A DNA stretch of 64,000 nt from Bradyrhizobium sp. U87765 SZCCT0048. GTDB lineage: Bacteria > Pseudomonadota > Alphaproteobacteria > Rhizobiales > Xanthobacteraceae. Below, in pieces: positions 9,219 to 17,123 of the stretch. The notes beneath the pieces were generated by a model. That model saw nothing but the letters and a program-made list of their open reading frames with translations, was not told the origin of the DNA and did no database searches. The stretch spans positions 496,001 through 560,000 of the forward strand of contig NZ_JAFCMM010000002.1 of NCBI RefSeq assembly GCF_018131225.1, in the 5' to 3' direction. The number at the start of each line of letters is the position of its first letter. Position 1 is the first letter of the stretch. A program made the translations under genes and the position numbers.

Positions 9219-10109
9219 ATGAATCTCAGACAGCTTGCGTATTTCCGCGCCGTGGTCGAGCACCGTTCGCTGGCCGCAGCCGCGGATGTGCTGCGGATCG
9301 CGCAGCCCAACCTCAGCACGGCGATCAAGCAGCTGGAGAGCGAATGGGGCGTATCGCTGTTCGAGCGTTCGGGCCGTGGCCTCGCGGTCACGGATACGGG
9401 CCGCGCGCTTTACGAGCGCGCCGCAGAGCTGCTCGGCGGCGCCTCCGCGCTCGACCAGGACATGCGTGCGATCGGGCGTGGATTCACCGCCCGGCTGCGG
9501 GTCGGATTCACGCAGGTCTCGCTTGAGATCATCACGGCGATGGTCGCGGGGCTGCGCGAGGAGGGCATCGCGGTGAGCTTCTCCCTCCAGCAGGGCGAAC
9601 CGCAGCTCCTCGAAATGATGGTGGAGGAGCGACAGCTGGACTTCGCGCTCACCCACATGCCCGTCGCGAATTCCGGACTGGGCGTCGAAGCGCTGGCGTC
9701 GCTGAATATCGTCCTGTTGTGCCGCGAAGGCGACGATCGCTGGCAGACGAACGGCGACATCAAGCCCGACGCGCTCGGGGATGTCCCCCTGATCCTGCTG
9801 CGCCGGCGCGCGGGCGGCGGCATCTACGACCGCATCATGACGGCGTTTGCGACCGCCGGCGTCTCGTGTTCCGTCGTGGCGGACTCGACGGATATCTCCG
9901 CGATCTACACGCTCGTTGCACGCAACGTCGGCCTCGGACTGCTGCCGGTCCATGCGCACGATACGCCCCGCCCCGGGTTTGTCACCTACCCGGTGGCGCT
10001 GCTGCCGGCACCGGAACGGCTTGCCCTGATCTATCCGCGCGGCCGCCGCCAGCTCCCCGCCGTTCAACGGGCGATGGATCTGTGCCGGACGATGCTGCGC
10101 GGATCGTAA
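9219..10109 (+). CDS. LysR family transcriptional regulator
   Basis: LysR-type regulator of 296 residues, the usual length. The N-terminal winged helix-turn-helix is clear (MNLRQLAYFRAVVEHRSLAA, then QPNLSTAIKQLESEWGVSLF). The C-terminal ~200 residues are the periplasmic-binding-protein-like effector domain. The start ATG 9219 matches the canonical LysR N-terminus; an upstream extension lacks it. It is divergent from the HlyD/ABC-2 efflux operon, which it probably controls. Confidence 0.9.
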   Translation: MNLRQLAYFRAVVEHRSLAAAADVLRIAQPNLSTAIKQLESEWGVSLFERSGRGLAVTDTGRALYERAAELLGGASALDQDMRAIGRGFTARLRVGFTQVSLEIITAMVAGLREEGIAVSFSLQQGEPQLLEMMVEERQLDFALTHMPVANSGLGVEALASLNIVLLCREGDDRWQTNGDIKPDALGDVPLILLRRRAGGGIYDRIMTAFATAGVSCSVVADSTDISAIYTLVARNVGLGLLPVHAHDTPRPGFVTYPVALLPAPERLALIYPRGRRQLPAVQRAMDLCRTMLRGS

Positions 10110-10120
10110 CAGAAAGAAGG

Positions 10121-10151
10121 GATCTGCGCCGTGACGGACGCGGCGCAGATC
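10121..10151. terminator. Hairpin between convergent genes
   Basis: A 10-bp perfect stem (GATCTGCGCC / GGCGCAGATC) with an 11-base loop sits between the convergent lysR and hydrolase genes. It has no strong T-run, so termination is likely but not certain. Confidence 0.45.
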
Positions 10152-10171
10152 CGGCAGATTGTCATCGGGGC

Positions 10172-10921
10172 CTACTTCGCATCTTTGGCCGCACGTTCGA
10201 TCAGGTTCGCAACGGCCTGGGGCTGCGACAGATAGATGGCGTGACTGCCCTTGACCTCGACCGTGGTGCTGCCTGCGCGCTTGGCCATGAAGCGCTCGAG
10301 ATCCGGATTGATCATGCGGTCTTCCGTCGCGACTGCATACCAGCTGGGCTTGTTGTGCCACGCGGCGTTGGTGATCGCGGTCCCGAAGCCGGTGACGCTG
10401 ATCGGGACCTGGGAGATCGCCATGAAGTGCGCTTCCCTGGCCGGAACGTCGGCGGCGAAGTCCGCGTGGAACGACTTCGGATCGACGATGACATAGCCTT
10501 CACCGGCGGGCACAGCGCTGTTCGCGGCCGGCGGCTTCTGCTTCAGCAGGCCACCAAGGGTCTCGCCGCTGTCCGGCTGGAAGGCCGCGATATAGACGAG
10601 GCCACGTACCTGCGGCTCGTTGCCCGCCTGGGTGATCACGGCGCCGCCGTAGCTGTGACCAACGAGGATCAGCGGGGCGTTCACGCGCTCGATGATCCGC
10701 TTGGTGGCCGCGGCGTCGTCCGCGAGCGACGTTTCCGGCTCCTGCACGATTGAAACCGAATAGCCGTCGCGCTCGAGGATGTCGGTGACCGCGCGCCATC
10801 CCGAACCGTCGGCGAACGCGCCGTGAACCAGGACGATGTTCTTGATCGGCTCGGCCGATGCGACACCCGACATTCCGACGGCAAGAGCGGCAGCGGCGAC
10901 TGAGGTGAGAAGACGTTTCAT
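10172..10921 (-). CDS. Secreted alpha/beta hydrolase
   Basis: Exported alpha/beta-hydrolase-fold protein of 249 residues. A Sec signal peptide occupies ~1-23 (cleavage after GVASA). The oxyanion strand is NIVLVHGAFADGSGW and the nucleophile elbow is GHSYGG (G-x-S-x-G, Ser ~97). The acid is probably Asp in the ATEDRMI region (~200-206), and the catalytic His lies in KGSHAIYLSQP near 229. This is the salicylate-esterase/EstC-like family of small hydrolases. AAAGGATC precedes the ATG. The substrate is unknown. Confidence 0.87.
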   Translation of the reverse strand: MKRLLTSVAAAALAVGMSGVASAEPIKNIVLVHGAFADGSGWRAVTDILERDGYSVSIVQEPETSLADDAAATKRIIERVNAPLILVGHSYGGAVITQAGNEPQVRGLVYIAAFQPDSGETLGGLLKQKPPAANSAVPAGEGYVIVDPKSFHADFAADVPAREAHFMAISQVPISVTGFGTAITNAAWHNKPSWYAVATEDRMINPDLERFMAKRAGSTTVEVKGSHAIYLSQPQAVANLIERAAKDAK

Positions 10922-11028
10922 GGCAAGATCCTTTCTGTTGGACGGGACGAGTGGGTTGGCTGGGACAAAGCTCCGCCGGCCGCTCCGATCGGAGCGTTGA
11001 AACGGTCGGTGGAGCATGCGACGCGCCG

Positions 11029-11550
11029 CTAGGGAGGCAGGCTCTGGAGCGGCGTATTTTTCCCGTCGTGGGCGACGGGAAAGGCTTCGAACAGCGCAAC
11101 GAGCGTGTTGTCTGTTCGATTGTGATCATCTTCGGACGCGCGACCGGAGAGCCGATCGCTGGTGGCGCGCCGTTCGAACAGCGCCATGGGTTTCAGCAGG
11201 AAGCCGGACAGCGGCCGGCGCGTGGACAGGCTGGCACTGGCGACGACCAGACAACGCACCTCCCACTCATCGTCGCCATCAGGCAGCAGCAGGGTGGCAC
11301 GGCGTGTCCCCAGCAGCGTCGTGCAGCATGAGGAAGCGCTCCACACCGCCAGTCGCACCAGGCCATCGTCACCGACCGCGACCTCGCCAAGGTTGATGGA
11401 GGTGAGTTCGGCGAAGGCATGGGGCGGTGCGGAGATGATCCGGATGGCGCCGTCGTGGCCGGCCAGCGCGCAACCTGTCACCCGGCGCCGGATGTCCTCG
11501 ATACGAGAGGCGGTGATGTGGGGGGCTGCATGTTTCATGGCGGAAAGCAT
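11029..11550 (-). CDS. Hypothetical protein
   Basis: A 173-residue frame that I do not recognise. Residues ~35-105 are beta-rich (ELTSINLGEVAVGDDGLVRL, then RRATLLLPDGDDEWEVRCLVV) in a manner reminiscent of FMN-binding split-barrel proteins. No diagnostic residues could be confirmed. The last ~60 residues are low in secondary-structure character and could be a run-on after a frameshift. An internal ATG at 11538 is a possible later start. Its upstream region is unusually AT-rich and contains inverted and direct repeats. Confidence 0.5.
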   Translation of the reverse strand: MLSAMKHAAPHITASRIEDIRRRVTGCALAGHDGAIRIISAPPHAFAELTSINLGEVAVGDDGLVRLAVWSASSCCTTLLGTRRATLLLPDGDDEWEVRCLVVASASLSTRRPLSGFLLKPMALFERRATSDRLSGRASEDDHNRTDNTLVALFEAFPVAHDGKNTPLQSLPP

Positions 11551-11971
11551 GCATTATCACTCATATCGCGACAATAATTTCCTGCATTATAATTCTTATG
11601 AAAATCATAATAGTTGCACGCGAGGCTATTGGCCCGCCGGTCAGGGTCCGAACGGGCATTTTCCTCGATCCGCGCCGGCTCGGGCCGATCGCCCAAGCAC
11701 CATCAGAACGCCTGCAGCAGCAGCGCCATCGACCCTGCAGCGTGAACCGCGGCCGGTTCGATGAAGGGAATGTGATGGCCTGATGACTGACCGCAGAAAA
11801 GCCCCGCCACCGACAGGCGACCAGGGCACCTGCGGACGACAACCGGCGCAGGAGGCTACGCTGTCCGCCCCGATCCGGAGCTCGGGCTCATCAGAGCGCC
11901 GCGCAGGGCACGGCGGTACATTTTGAATTCAAAAAATTGAAGATAAAAAAGGTAACGGATGCCAAAGCCGC
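11551..11971. other. AT-rich intergenic region with repeats
   Basis: This 421-base gap holds an AT-rich patch (about 11551-11615) with an 8-base direct repeat TGCATTAT at 11550 and 11583, and the dyad TTATGA-AAA-TCATAA at 11596-11610. Together they resemble a promoter/operator for the leftward hypothetical gene. Near its other end is the TTTTGAATTCAAAA palindrome, listed separately. No gene is seen. Confidence 0.4.
11921..11934. promoter_or_regulatory. 14-bp palindrome TTTTGAATTCAAAA, copy 1
   Basis: Perfect palindrome 37 bases beyond the 3' end of the gntR gene. It is identical to the copy in the promoter region between gntR and the aminotransferase gene. GntR/FCD regulators bind short palindromes of this size, so it is a candidate auxiliary operator. 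Confidence 0.5.
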
Positions 11972-12730
11972 TCAGGACGAGGCCTCTGCAGCCCCCAGGG
12001 CGACAGCCTCACCCTTAAGGTGGTCCAGCGCCGCCGCCTCCTTGTTCCTGAGGTGTCGGAACAGGATTTCGCTGAGCTCCGACCCATCCCGGCGCCCCAG
12101 CGCGTCGAGAATGGCCTCATGCTCACGCATCGCCTCGGCCCACCGATCGCGCTTGCTGGCGAGATTGGCCGAGTAACGCACCCGGCGGATCCGGCCGGCA
12201 TAGGTGGCATAGGCCGCCGACAGCACCGAGTTTCGCGCCGCAGCAACAATAGCCTGATGAATCAACTGGTTGGCGTGGAAGTAGGCATGCATGTCGCGCT
12301 TGAGATAGGCGCCGTACATCTCATGATGCAGCCGCTCGATCTCGGCGAATTCGGCCTCGGTGATCCGCTCGCAGGCCAGCCGCCCCGCCAGGGCCTCCAG
12401 CCCGCCCATCACATCGAACAACTCGGTCACATCGGACACGCTGAACTCGCGCACCCGCGCGCCGCGGTTCGGCAGCAGGTCGACCAGCCCTTCCGACGCC
12501 AGAACCTTCAGCGCCTCGCGCAGCGGGGTGCGGGACACGCCGAACATCTCGCACAGCCGGCGCTCCGGGATTCTGGCGCCGCCCTCGAGATTGCCCTCGA
12601 CGATGAAGTCGCGCAGCCGCGACAGAACCTCGCCATGCAGGGACACGGCAGCCGGCCGGGCCGGCTCGGGCGCAACCTCCCCGGCCTCCTGAACCGGCGT
12701 TAAGCCCCTGTCTTGATGGACATTTGTCAT
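11972..12730 (-). CDS. GntR family (FadR/FCD) transcriptional regulator
   Basis: GntR-type regulator, 252 residues. The winged helix-turn-helix spans residues ~28-95, with the hallmark RIPERRLCEMFGVSRTPLRE and LNR-like LLPNRGARV. The C-terminal FCD effector domain (~100-235) carries the helical, metal-binding-type pattern with Asp/His positions (ELFDVMGGLEALAG, FHANQLIH, REHEAILDAL). It is divergent from the aminotransferase-MFS unit and probably responds to one of its metabolites, such as a hydroxy- or amino-acid. Confidence 0.9.
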   Translation of the reverse strand: MTNVHQDRGLTPVQEAGEVAPEPARPAAVSLHGEVLSRLRDFIVEGNLEGGARIPERRLCEMFGVSRTPLREALKVLASEGLVDLLPNRGARVREFSVSDVTELFDVMGGLEALAGRLACERITEAEFAEIERLHHEMYGAYLKRDMHAYFHANQLIHQAIVAAARNSVLSAAYATYAGRIRRVRYSANLASKRDRWAEAMREHEAILDALGRRDGSELSEILFRHLRNKEAAALDHLKGEAVALGAAEASS

Positions 12731-12806
12731 GCCGACGAAAATATCGCCGCAATTTGGCGCCGTCGACTCCCCAATAAGAATTCATTATTTTCTTGAAATC
12801 CAAATA

Positions 12807-12820
12807 TTTTGAATTCAAAA
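12807..12820. promoter_or_regulatory. 14-bp palindrome TTTTGAATTCAAAA, copy 2 (putative GntR operator)
   Basis: Perfect palindrome in the 132-base divergent spacer between gntR and the serine-glyoxylate aminotransferase gene, 42 bases before the aminotransferase ATG. An identical copy lies beyond the far end of gntR. Position and symmetry suggest it is the regulator's operator; this has not been shown. Confidence 0.55.
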
Positions 12821-12862
12821 ATGCCCTCACACAGGAAACCCAGACCCCTAGGAAGGCCAACG

Positions 12863-14068
12863 ATGTCGCAGCAGCAAGGACAGCACTTCTTGCAGATCCC
12901 TGGTCCCAGTCCCGTCCCGGAGCGCGTGCTTCGCGCCATGGACAGGCAGGTGATCGACCACCGCGGTCCTGAATTCCAGCAGCTTGGCCGGTCCGTACTG
13001 GAAGGCTGCAAGGCCGTCTTCAAGACGACCCGCCCGGTCGTGATCTATCCATCCTCGGGCACCGGCGCGTGGGAAGCCGCCATCGTCAACACCCTGTCGC
13101 CCGGCGACAACGTGCTGATGGTCGAAACCGGGCACTTCGCCACGCTCTGGCAGCAGATGGCGAAGCGCTGGGGCATCGAGGTCGACTTCATTCCCGGCGA
13201 CTGGCGCCGCGGCGCCGATCCCGCCGCGATCGAGGCCAGGCTCTCCGACGATCGCAGCCACACGATCAAGGCCGTGATGGTCGTCCACAACGAGACCTCC
13301 ACCGGCGTCACGAGCCGCATCGCCGAGATCCGCAAGGCGATCGACCAGGCTTCGCATCCCGCGCTGCTGCTGGTCGATACCATCTCCTCGCTCGGCTCGG
13401 CCGACTACCGGCACGACGAGTGGGGCGTGGACGTCACCGTCAGCTGTTCGCAGAAGGGATTGATGCTGCCGCCCGGACTTGGCTTCACCGCCATCTCCGA
13501 CAAGGCCCTCGCAGCATCGAAGACCAACAAGATGCCGCGCTCCTACTGGGACTGGCAGGAGATGCTGAAGCCCAATGCCGGCGGCTTCTTCCCCTATACG
13601 CCCGCCACCAATCTGCTGTACGGCCTGCAGGAGGCGATCAGCATGCTGCTGGAAGAAGGCCTGGACGAGGTCTTTGCGCGCCACCACAAACTGGCGGCGG
13701 CGACCCGCGCCGCGGTGCGCGCCTGGGGCCTCGAGGTGCTCTGCCAGGAGCCTTCGGAATATTCGCCGGTGCTCACGGCGGTGCTGATGCCGCCGGGACA
13801 TGACGCCGACCGCTTCCGCGACATCGTCCTCAAGACCTACAACATGTCGCTGGGCGCCGGCCTGACCAGGCTGTCGGGCAAGGTGTTTCGCATCGGCCAT
13901 CTCGGCCAGTGCAACGCGCTGATGCTGCTGGGCGCGCTCACCGGCGTAGAGATGGGATTGTCGCTCGCCGGCGTCCCGCATCGCGCCGGCGGCGTCGCCG
14001 CGGCGATGGCTGATCTGGAAGGCAGCGGCGCCGGCAATTCCCCCGCGCTCAAGCTGGTGCAGGCGTGA
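12863..14068 (+). CDS. Serine-glyoxylate aminotransferase family protein
   Basis: Cytoplasmic PLP enzyme of class V aminotransferases, 401 residues, predicted to transfer the amino group of serine (or alanine) to glyoxylate. Its sequence pattern closely follows known serine-glyoxylate aminotransferases: LQIPGPSPVPERVLRAM, SSGTGAWEAA, VVHNETSTGVTSRI, the PLP lysine in SCSQKGLMLPPGLG (~197), FPYTPATNLLYGL, and GAGLTRLSGKVFRIGHLG. ATG 12863 begins at the conserved N-terminus; a further 18 upstream codons lack family features. It is likely co-transcribed with the MFS gene and controlled by the divergent GntR protein. Ureidoglycine-glyoxylate transamination is an alternative activity. Confidence 0.87.
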   Translation: MSQQQGQHFLQIPGPSPVPERVLRAMDRQVIDHRGPEFQQLGRSVLEGCKAVFKTTRPVVIYPSSGTGAWEAAIVNTLSPGDNVLMVETGHFATLWQQMAKRWGIEVDFIPGDWRRGADPAAIEARLSDDRSHTIKAVMVVHNETSTGVTSRIAEIRKAIDQASHPALLLVDTISSLGSADYRHDEWGVDVTVSCSQKGLMLPPGLGFTAISDKALAASKTNKMPRSYWDWQEMLKPNAGGFFPYTPATNLLYGLQEAISMLLEEGLDEVFARHHKLAAATRAAVRAWGLEVLCQEPSEYSPVLTAVLMPPGHDADRFRDIVLKTYNMSLGAGLTRLSGKVFRIGHLGQCNALMLLGALTGVEMGLSLAGVPHRAGGVAAAMADLEGSGAGNSPALKLVQA

Positions 14069-14185
14069 CACGCACGCCGCCGTGAAACCTGCCGGGCGCG
14101 CCCTGCCGCGCGCCCGGACACGGCCCAACCGCCACCCCCGTCAACGACCCGGAAACAGGGTTCGAACAATCTCCCGGAGGAACAC

Positions 14186-15472
14186 ATGAAACTGCCATTC
14201 AAGGCCACGCATGTGGTGCTGGCCCTTCTCTGCGTGATGTACTTCATCACCTATGTCGATCGCGTCAACATCGGCACGGCGGCGACCGAGATCCAGCGCG
14301 AGCTCGGCCTGAGCAACACCGAACTCGGCTTCGTGTTCTCCGCCTTCGCCTATCCCTATCTGATCTTCCAGGTGATCGGCGGCTGGATCGGCGATCGCTT
14401 CGGCCCACGCCGGACGCTGTTCTGGTGCGGCATGATCTGGGCGGTGGCGACCATTCTCACCGGCTTCGTCCACGGCCTCGTCACGCTGGTGATTGCGCGC
14501 ATCCTGCTCGGCTTCGGCGAAGGCGCGACCTTCCCGACGGCGACGCGCGCGATGCAGAACTGGACCCCGGCCAGGAAGCGCGGCTTCGCACAGGGCCTGA
14601 CCCACGCCTTCGCGCGCCTCGGAAACGCCGTCACCCCGCCCCTGATCGCCGCGCTGATGGTGCTGCTGACATGGCGCGGCGCGTTCATGGCGCTGGGTGT
14701 CGTCAGCATCGTCTGGGTGCTCGCCTGGGTGCTGTACTTCCGCAACGACCCGAAAGATCATCCCGCGATCACTGCAGGCGAGCTCGAGGTTTTGCCGGTG
14801 CGCGTGGCGACCGCGCGCGCGAAGACGCCGTGGATGGCGCTGGCGCGCCGCATGTGGCCGGTGACGCTGACCTATTTTTGCTACGGCTGGTGCCTCTGGC
14901 TCTACCTCAACTGGCTGCCGCTGTTCTTCAAGAACAACTACAGCATGGACATCACCAAATCGGCGATCTTCGCTTCCGGCGTGTTCTTCGCCGGCGTCGT
15001 CGGTGACACCCTGGGCGGCGTCATCTCGGACTGGATCTATCACCGCACCGGCAAGCTGCGGTTCGCCCGGCTCAGCGTCACGGTGTTCGGCTTCCTCGGC
15101 GCGTTCTTCTCGCTGCTGCCGATCCTCTATGTCCACGACGTCACCACCGTGGCGATCTGCCTGTCCGCCGGCTTCTTCTTCGCCGAGCTGGTGATCGGGC
15201 CGATGTGGTCGATCCCCATGGACATCGCGCCGAAATATTCGGGCACCGCGGCCGGCCTGATGAATTCCGGATCAGCCTTCGCGGCGATCGTCTCTCCGCT
15301 GGTCGCCGGCTATGTCATCGACACCACCGGCAACTGGTATCTGCCGTTCATCGGCTCGATGGCACTGATGCTGCTCGGCGCCGCCTCCGCCTTCCTCATG
15401 CGCCCCGAGCGGCCGTTCGAAGAACCGCGATGGCAACCGCCCGTCGCGGCCGGCGCCGTGGCCGCGAAATAG
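14186..15472 (+). CDS. MFS transporter, anion:cation symporter family
   Basis: Inner-membrane transporter with 12 predicted helices, 428 residues. The ACS-family signature is strong at the N-terminus (MYFITYVDRVNIGTAATEIQ, ~19-38; GGWIGDRFGPRRTLFW, ~72-87). Family members import sugar acids, phthalate or similar carboxylates. A GGAGG site (CCCGGAGGAACAC) precedes ATG 14186. It follows the aminotransferase by ~115 bases, ends at a strong terminator, and probably imports the substrate whose catabolism the GntR protein senses. Confidence 0.9.
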   Translation: MKLPFKATHVVLALLCVMYFITYVDRVNIGTAATEIQRELGLSNTELGFVFSAFAYPYLIFQVIGGWIGDRFGPRRTLFWCGMIWAVATILTGFVHGLVTLVIARILLGFGEGATFPTATRAMQNWTPARKRGFAQGLTHAFARLGNAVTPPLIAALMVLLTWRGAFMALGVVSIVWVLAWVLYFRNDPKDHPAITAGELEVLPVRVATARAKTPWMALARRMWPVTLTYFCYGWCLWLYLNWLPLFFKNNYSMDITKSAIFASGVFFAGVVGDTLGGVISDWIYHRTGKLRFARLSVTVFGFLGAFFSLLPILYVHDVTTVAICLSAGFFFAELVIGPMWSIPMDIAPKYSGTAAGLMNSGSAFAAIVSPLVAGYVIDTTGNWYLPFIGSMALMLLGAASAFLMRPERPFEEPRWQPPVAAGAVAAK

Positions 15473-15530
15473 CACGACGGACGACCTGCCATCCGTCCAC
15501 CACGATGGCACAGGCCATCTCGCGAACGTC

Positions 15531-15562
15531 AAAGGCCCGGCCGAAACGCCGGGCCTTTTTCT
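15531..15562 (+). terminator. Rho-independent terminator of the aminotransferase-MFS unit
   Basis: A 10-bp stem (AAAGGCCCGG / CCGGGCCTTT), 8-base loop and T-run, ~58 bases after the MFS stop. The remainder of the gap 15473-15925 shows no gene. Confidence 0.85.
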
Positions 15563-15925
15563 TTGCAGTCACGACACGATCGCGTCGATGCGACCGAGTG
15601 CGCCCCCGGCGCGCCATCGACAGACACGGCCCCCGCGACACGGTTCACTGGAGAGCCGGCGATGACGCACGGTCTGCCTGGATGTCTGTTCGGATACGCT
15701 CATCAAGCACATGCAGACGCTGTCTGCCGGCGCTGAGACGTAAGGCCGCAGATGCCGGCGCGACCGGGTGCACGCTTGGAATTCCAGCGGCTTGCCGCAT
15801 CTGGAATCGCTCTAAGTCATGATCGCAATCCCGGCTGAGTTGACATCGCGAATGGCCCCGTCTTCTTCAGTGACCGCCCGCGGCGGCGCATGCCGCGATC
15901 GCGGATTTTTGGAGAGGAGACGGTG

Positions 15926-16219
15926 ATGAATTCAGTGATCAAGACGGCTGCGATCGCGGCGTTGGCGGGGACCGTGTCCATCGCAGCGGCGATGACACCC
16001 GCATTCGCCGACGGCTTCAAGGACTGCACCAAGCTCGCGAAAACGTCATGGCAGCCGGCGTCGGCCGCCGAAGCCAAGGCGAAGGACGCGGGCTACGAGG
16101 TGCGCCGCTCCAAGGTCGAAGGCTCGTGCTATGAGGTCTACGGCGTCAAGGGCGGCAAGCTGTTCGAGCTGTTCTACAGCCCCGAAGACCTCAGCCTGAA
16201 GCACACCATCGCCAAGTAA
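15926..16219 (+). CDS. Small exported PepSY-like protein
   Basis: A 97-residue periplasmic protein. The signal peptide is ~1-28 (cleavage after PAFA). The mature part resembles a single PepSY-type repeat (AEAKAKDAGYEVRRSKVEGS, YEVYGVKGGKLFELFYSP). ATG 15926 follows a GGAGAGGAGA site. It directly precedes a cytochrome b561-like gene, a pairing commonly seen in proteobacteria, so it may modulate or partner the cytochrome. The role is inferred from context only. Confidence 0.75.
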   Translation: MNSVIKTAAIAALAGTVSIAAAMTPAFADGFKDCTKLAKTSWQPASAAEAKAKDAGYEVRRSKVEGSCYEVYGVKGGKLFELFYSPEDLSLKHTIAK

Positions 16220-16270
16220 GCGCCACGTCAGCCACAAGCAGGCGATCGACGAGGGATGCGGGAGGAATTC

Positions 16271-16888
16271 GTGTCGGAGCAACACGATGGCCCGCGCCCC
16301 GCGCATCAACCAGCGGTGACGGGCGCGACGCCGGCACCGCCGATGGTCGAGGTCTGGGACCTGCCGGTGCGGCTCTGTCATTGGGCGCTGGTGATGCTCA
16401 TCGCCATCGCGTGGTGGACGCCGAATACGCAGGACACCCTGCATCGCGTCGCAGGCTATGGCGTTCTCATCGTCATCGCGTTCCGCACGCTGTGGGGCTT
16501 TCTCGGCAACCCCCACGCGCGCTTCGGCCAGCGCGCGCGCCTGCTGCGCGCCCTGCCGGGCTATCTGGTGGCGCTGGCGCGCGGCCGGCATCCACGCACG
16601 CCCGGCCTCAATCCCGCCGGCGCCGCCATGACGACGCTGCTGCTGGCGCTGCTCGTGGTGTCGGCGGCCAGTGGCTGGATGCAGGTCACGCTGCGCTTCT
16701 TCGGCGTCGCCTGGGTGCAGGACACCCACACCTATGTCTCTCACGCGATTCTGATACTTGTCGGCATCCACGCCCTCGGTGCCGTCGTTGCGAGCCTCGC
16801 ACAGGGCGAGAATCTGGTCTGGGCCATGATTACCGGCCGCAAGCGTTCGGCAGCGGACAGGCCTGAGGCAGGGGGCGGTGCTGGATAA
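16271..16888 (+). CDS. Cytochrome b561-family membrane protein
   Basis: Inner-membrane di-haem cytochrome b of the Ni-hydrogenase/b561 type, 205 residues, four predicted helices. Candidate haem-ligand histidines are in PVRLCHWALV (~34), DTLHRVAGYG (~56), YVSHAILILVGIHALG (~160-170). GTG 16271 is chosen because GGAGGAATTC lies at ideal spacing; an ATG five codons upstream would place the ribosome site inside the gene. It probably moves electrons between the quinone pool and a periplasmic partner, possibly the upstream PepSY-like protein. Confidence 0.83.
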   Translation: MSEQHDGPRPAHQPAVTGATPAPPMVEVWDLPVRLCHWALVMLIAIAWWTPNTQDTLHRVAGYGVLIVIAFRTLWGFLGNPHARFGQRARLLRALPGYLVALARGRHPRTPGLNPAGAAMTTLLLALLVVSAASGWMQVTLRFFGVAWVQDTHTYVSHAILILVGIHALGAVVASLAQGENLVWAMITGRKRSAADRPEAGGGAG

Positions 16889-17123
16889 AGGTCCGGGGCG
16901 CTGATCGAGAACTGGTGCGCAGCGTAACGGAATCAGGCCTGAGCAAGGCCGCTGCCGTGCGCCCATTCAACGTCACACCGAAGACCTCGCCAGGCGGGCC
17001 GAGCGTTTACGCAGGACCGGCGTCGACGGGTTACGTGATCGGTCCTCATGGCCTCTTCATTGCCGAGCCGTACCCCCACCGAGCATTTCATGCTGACGGC
17101 TCGCTGATGCGATCGGGCACCGG

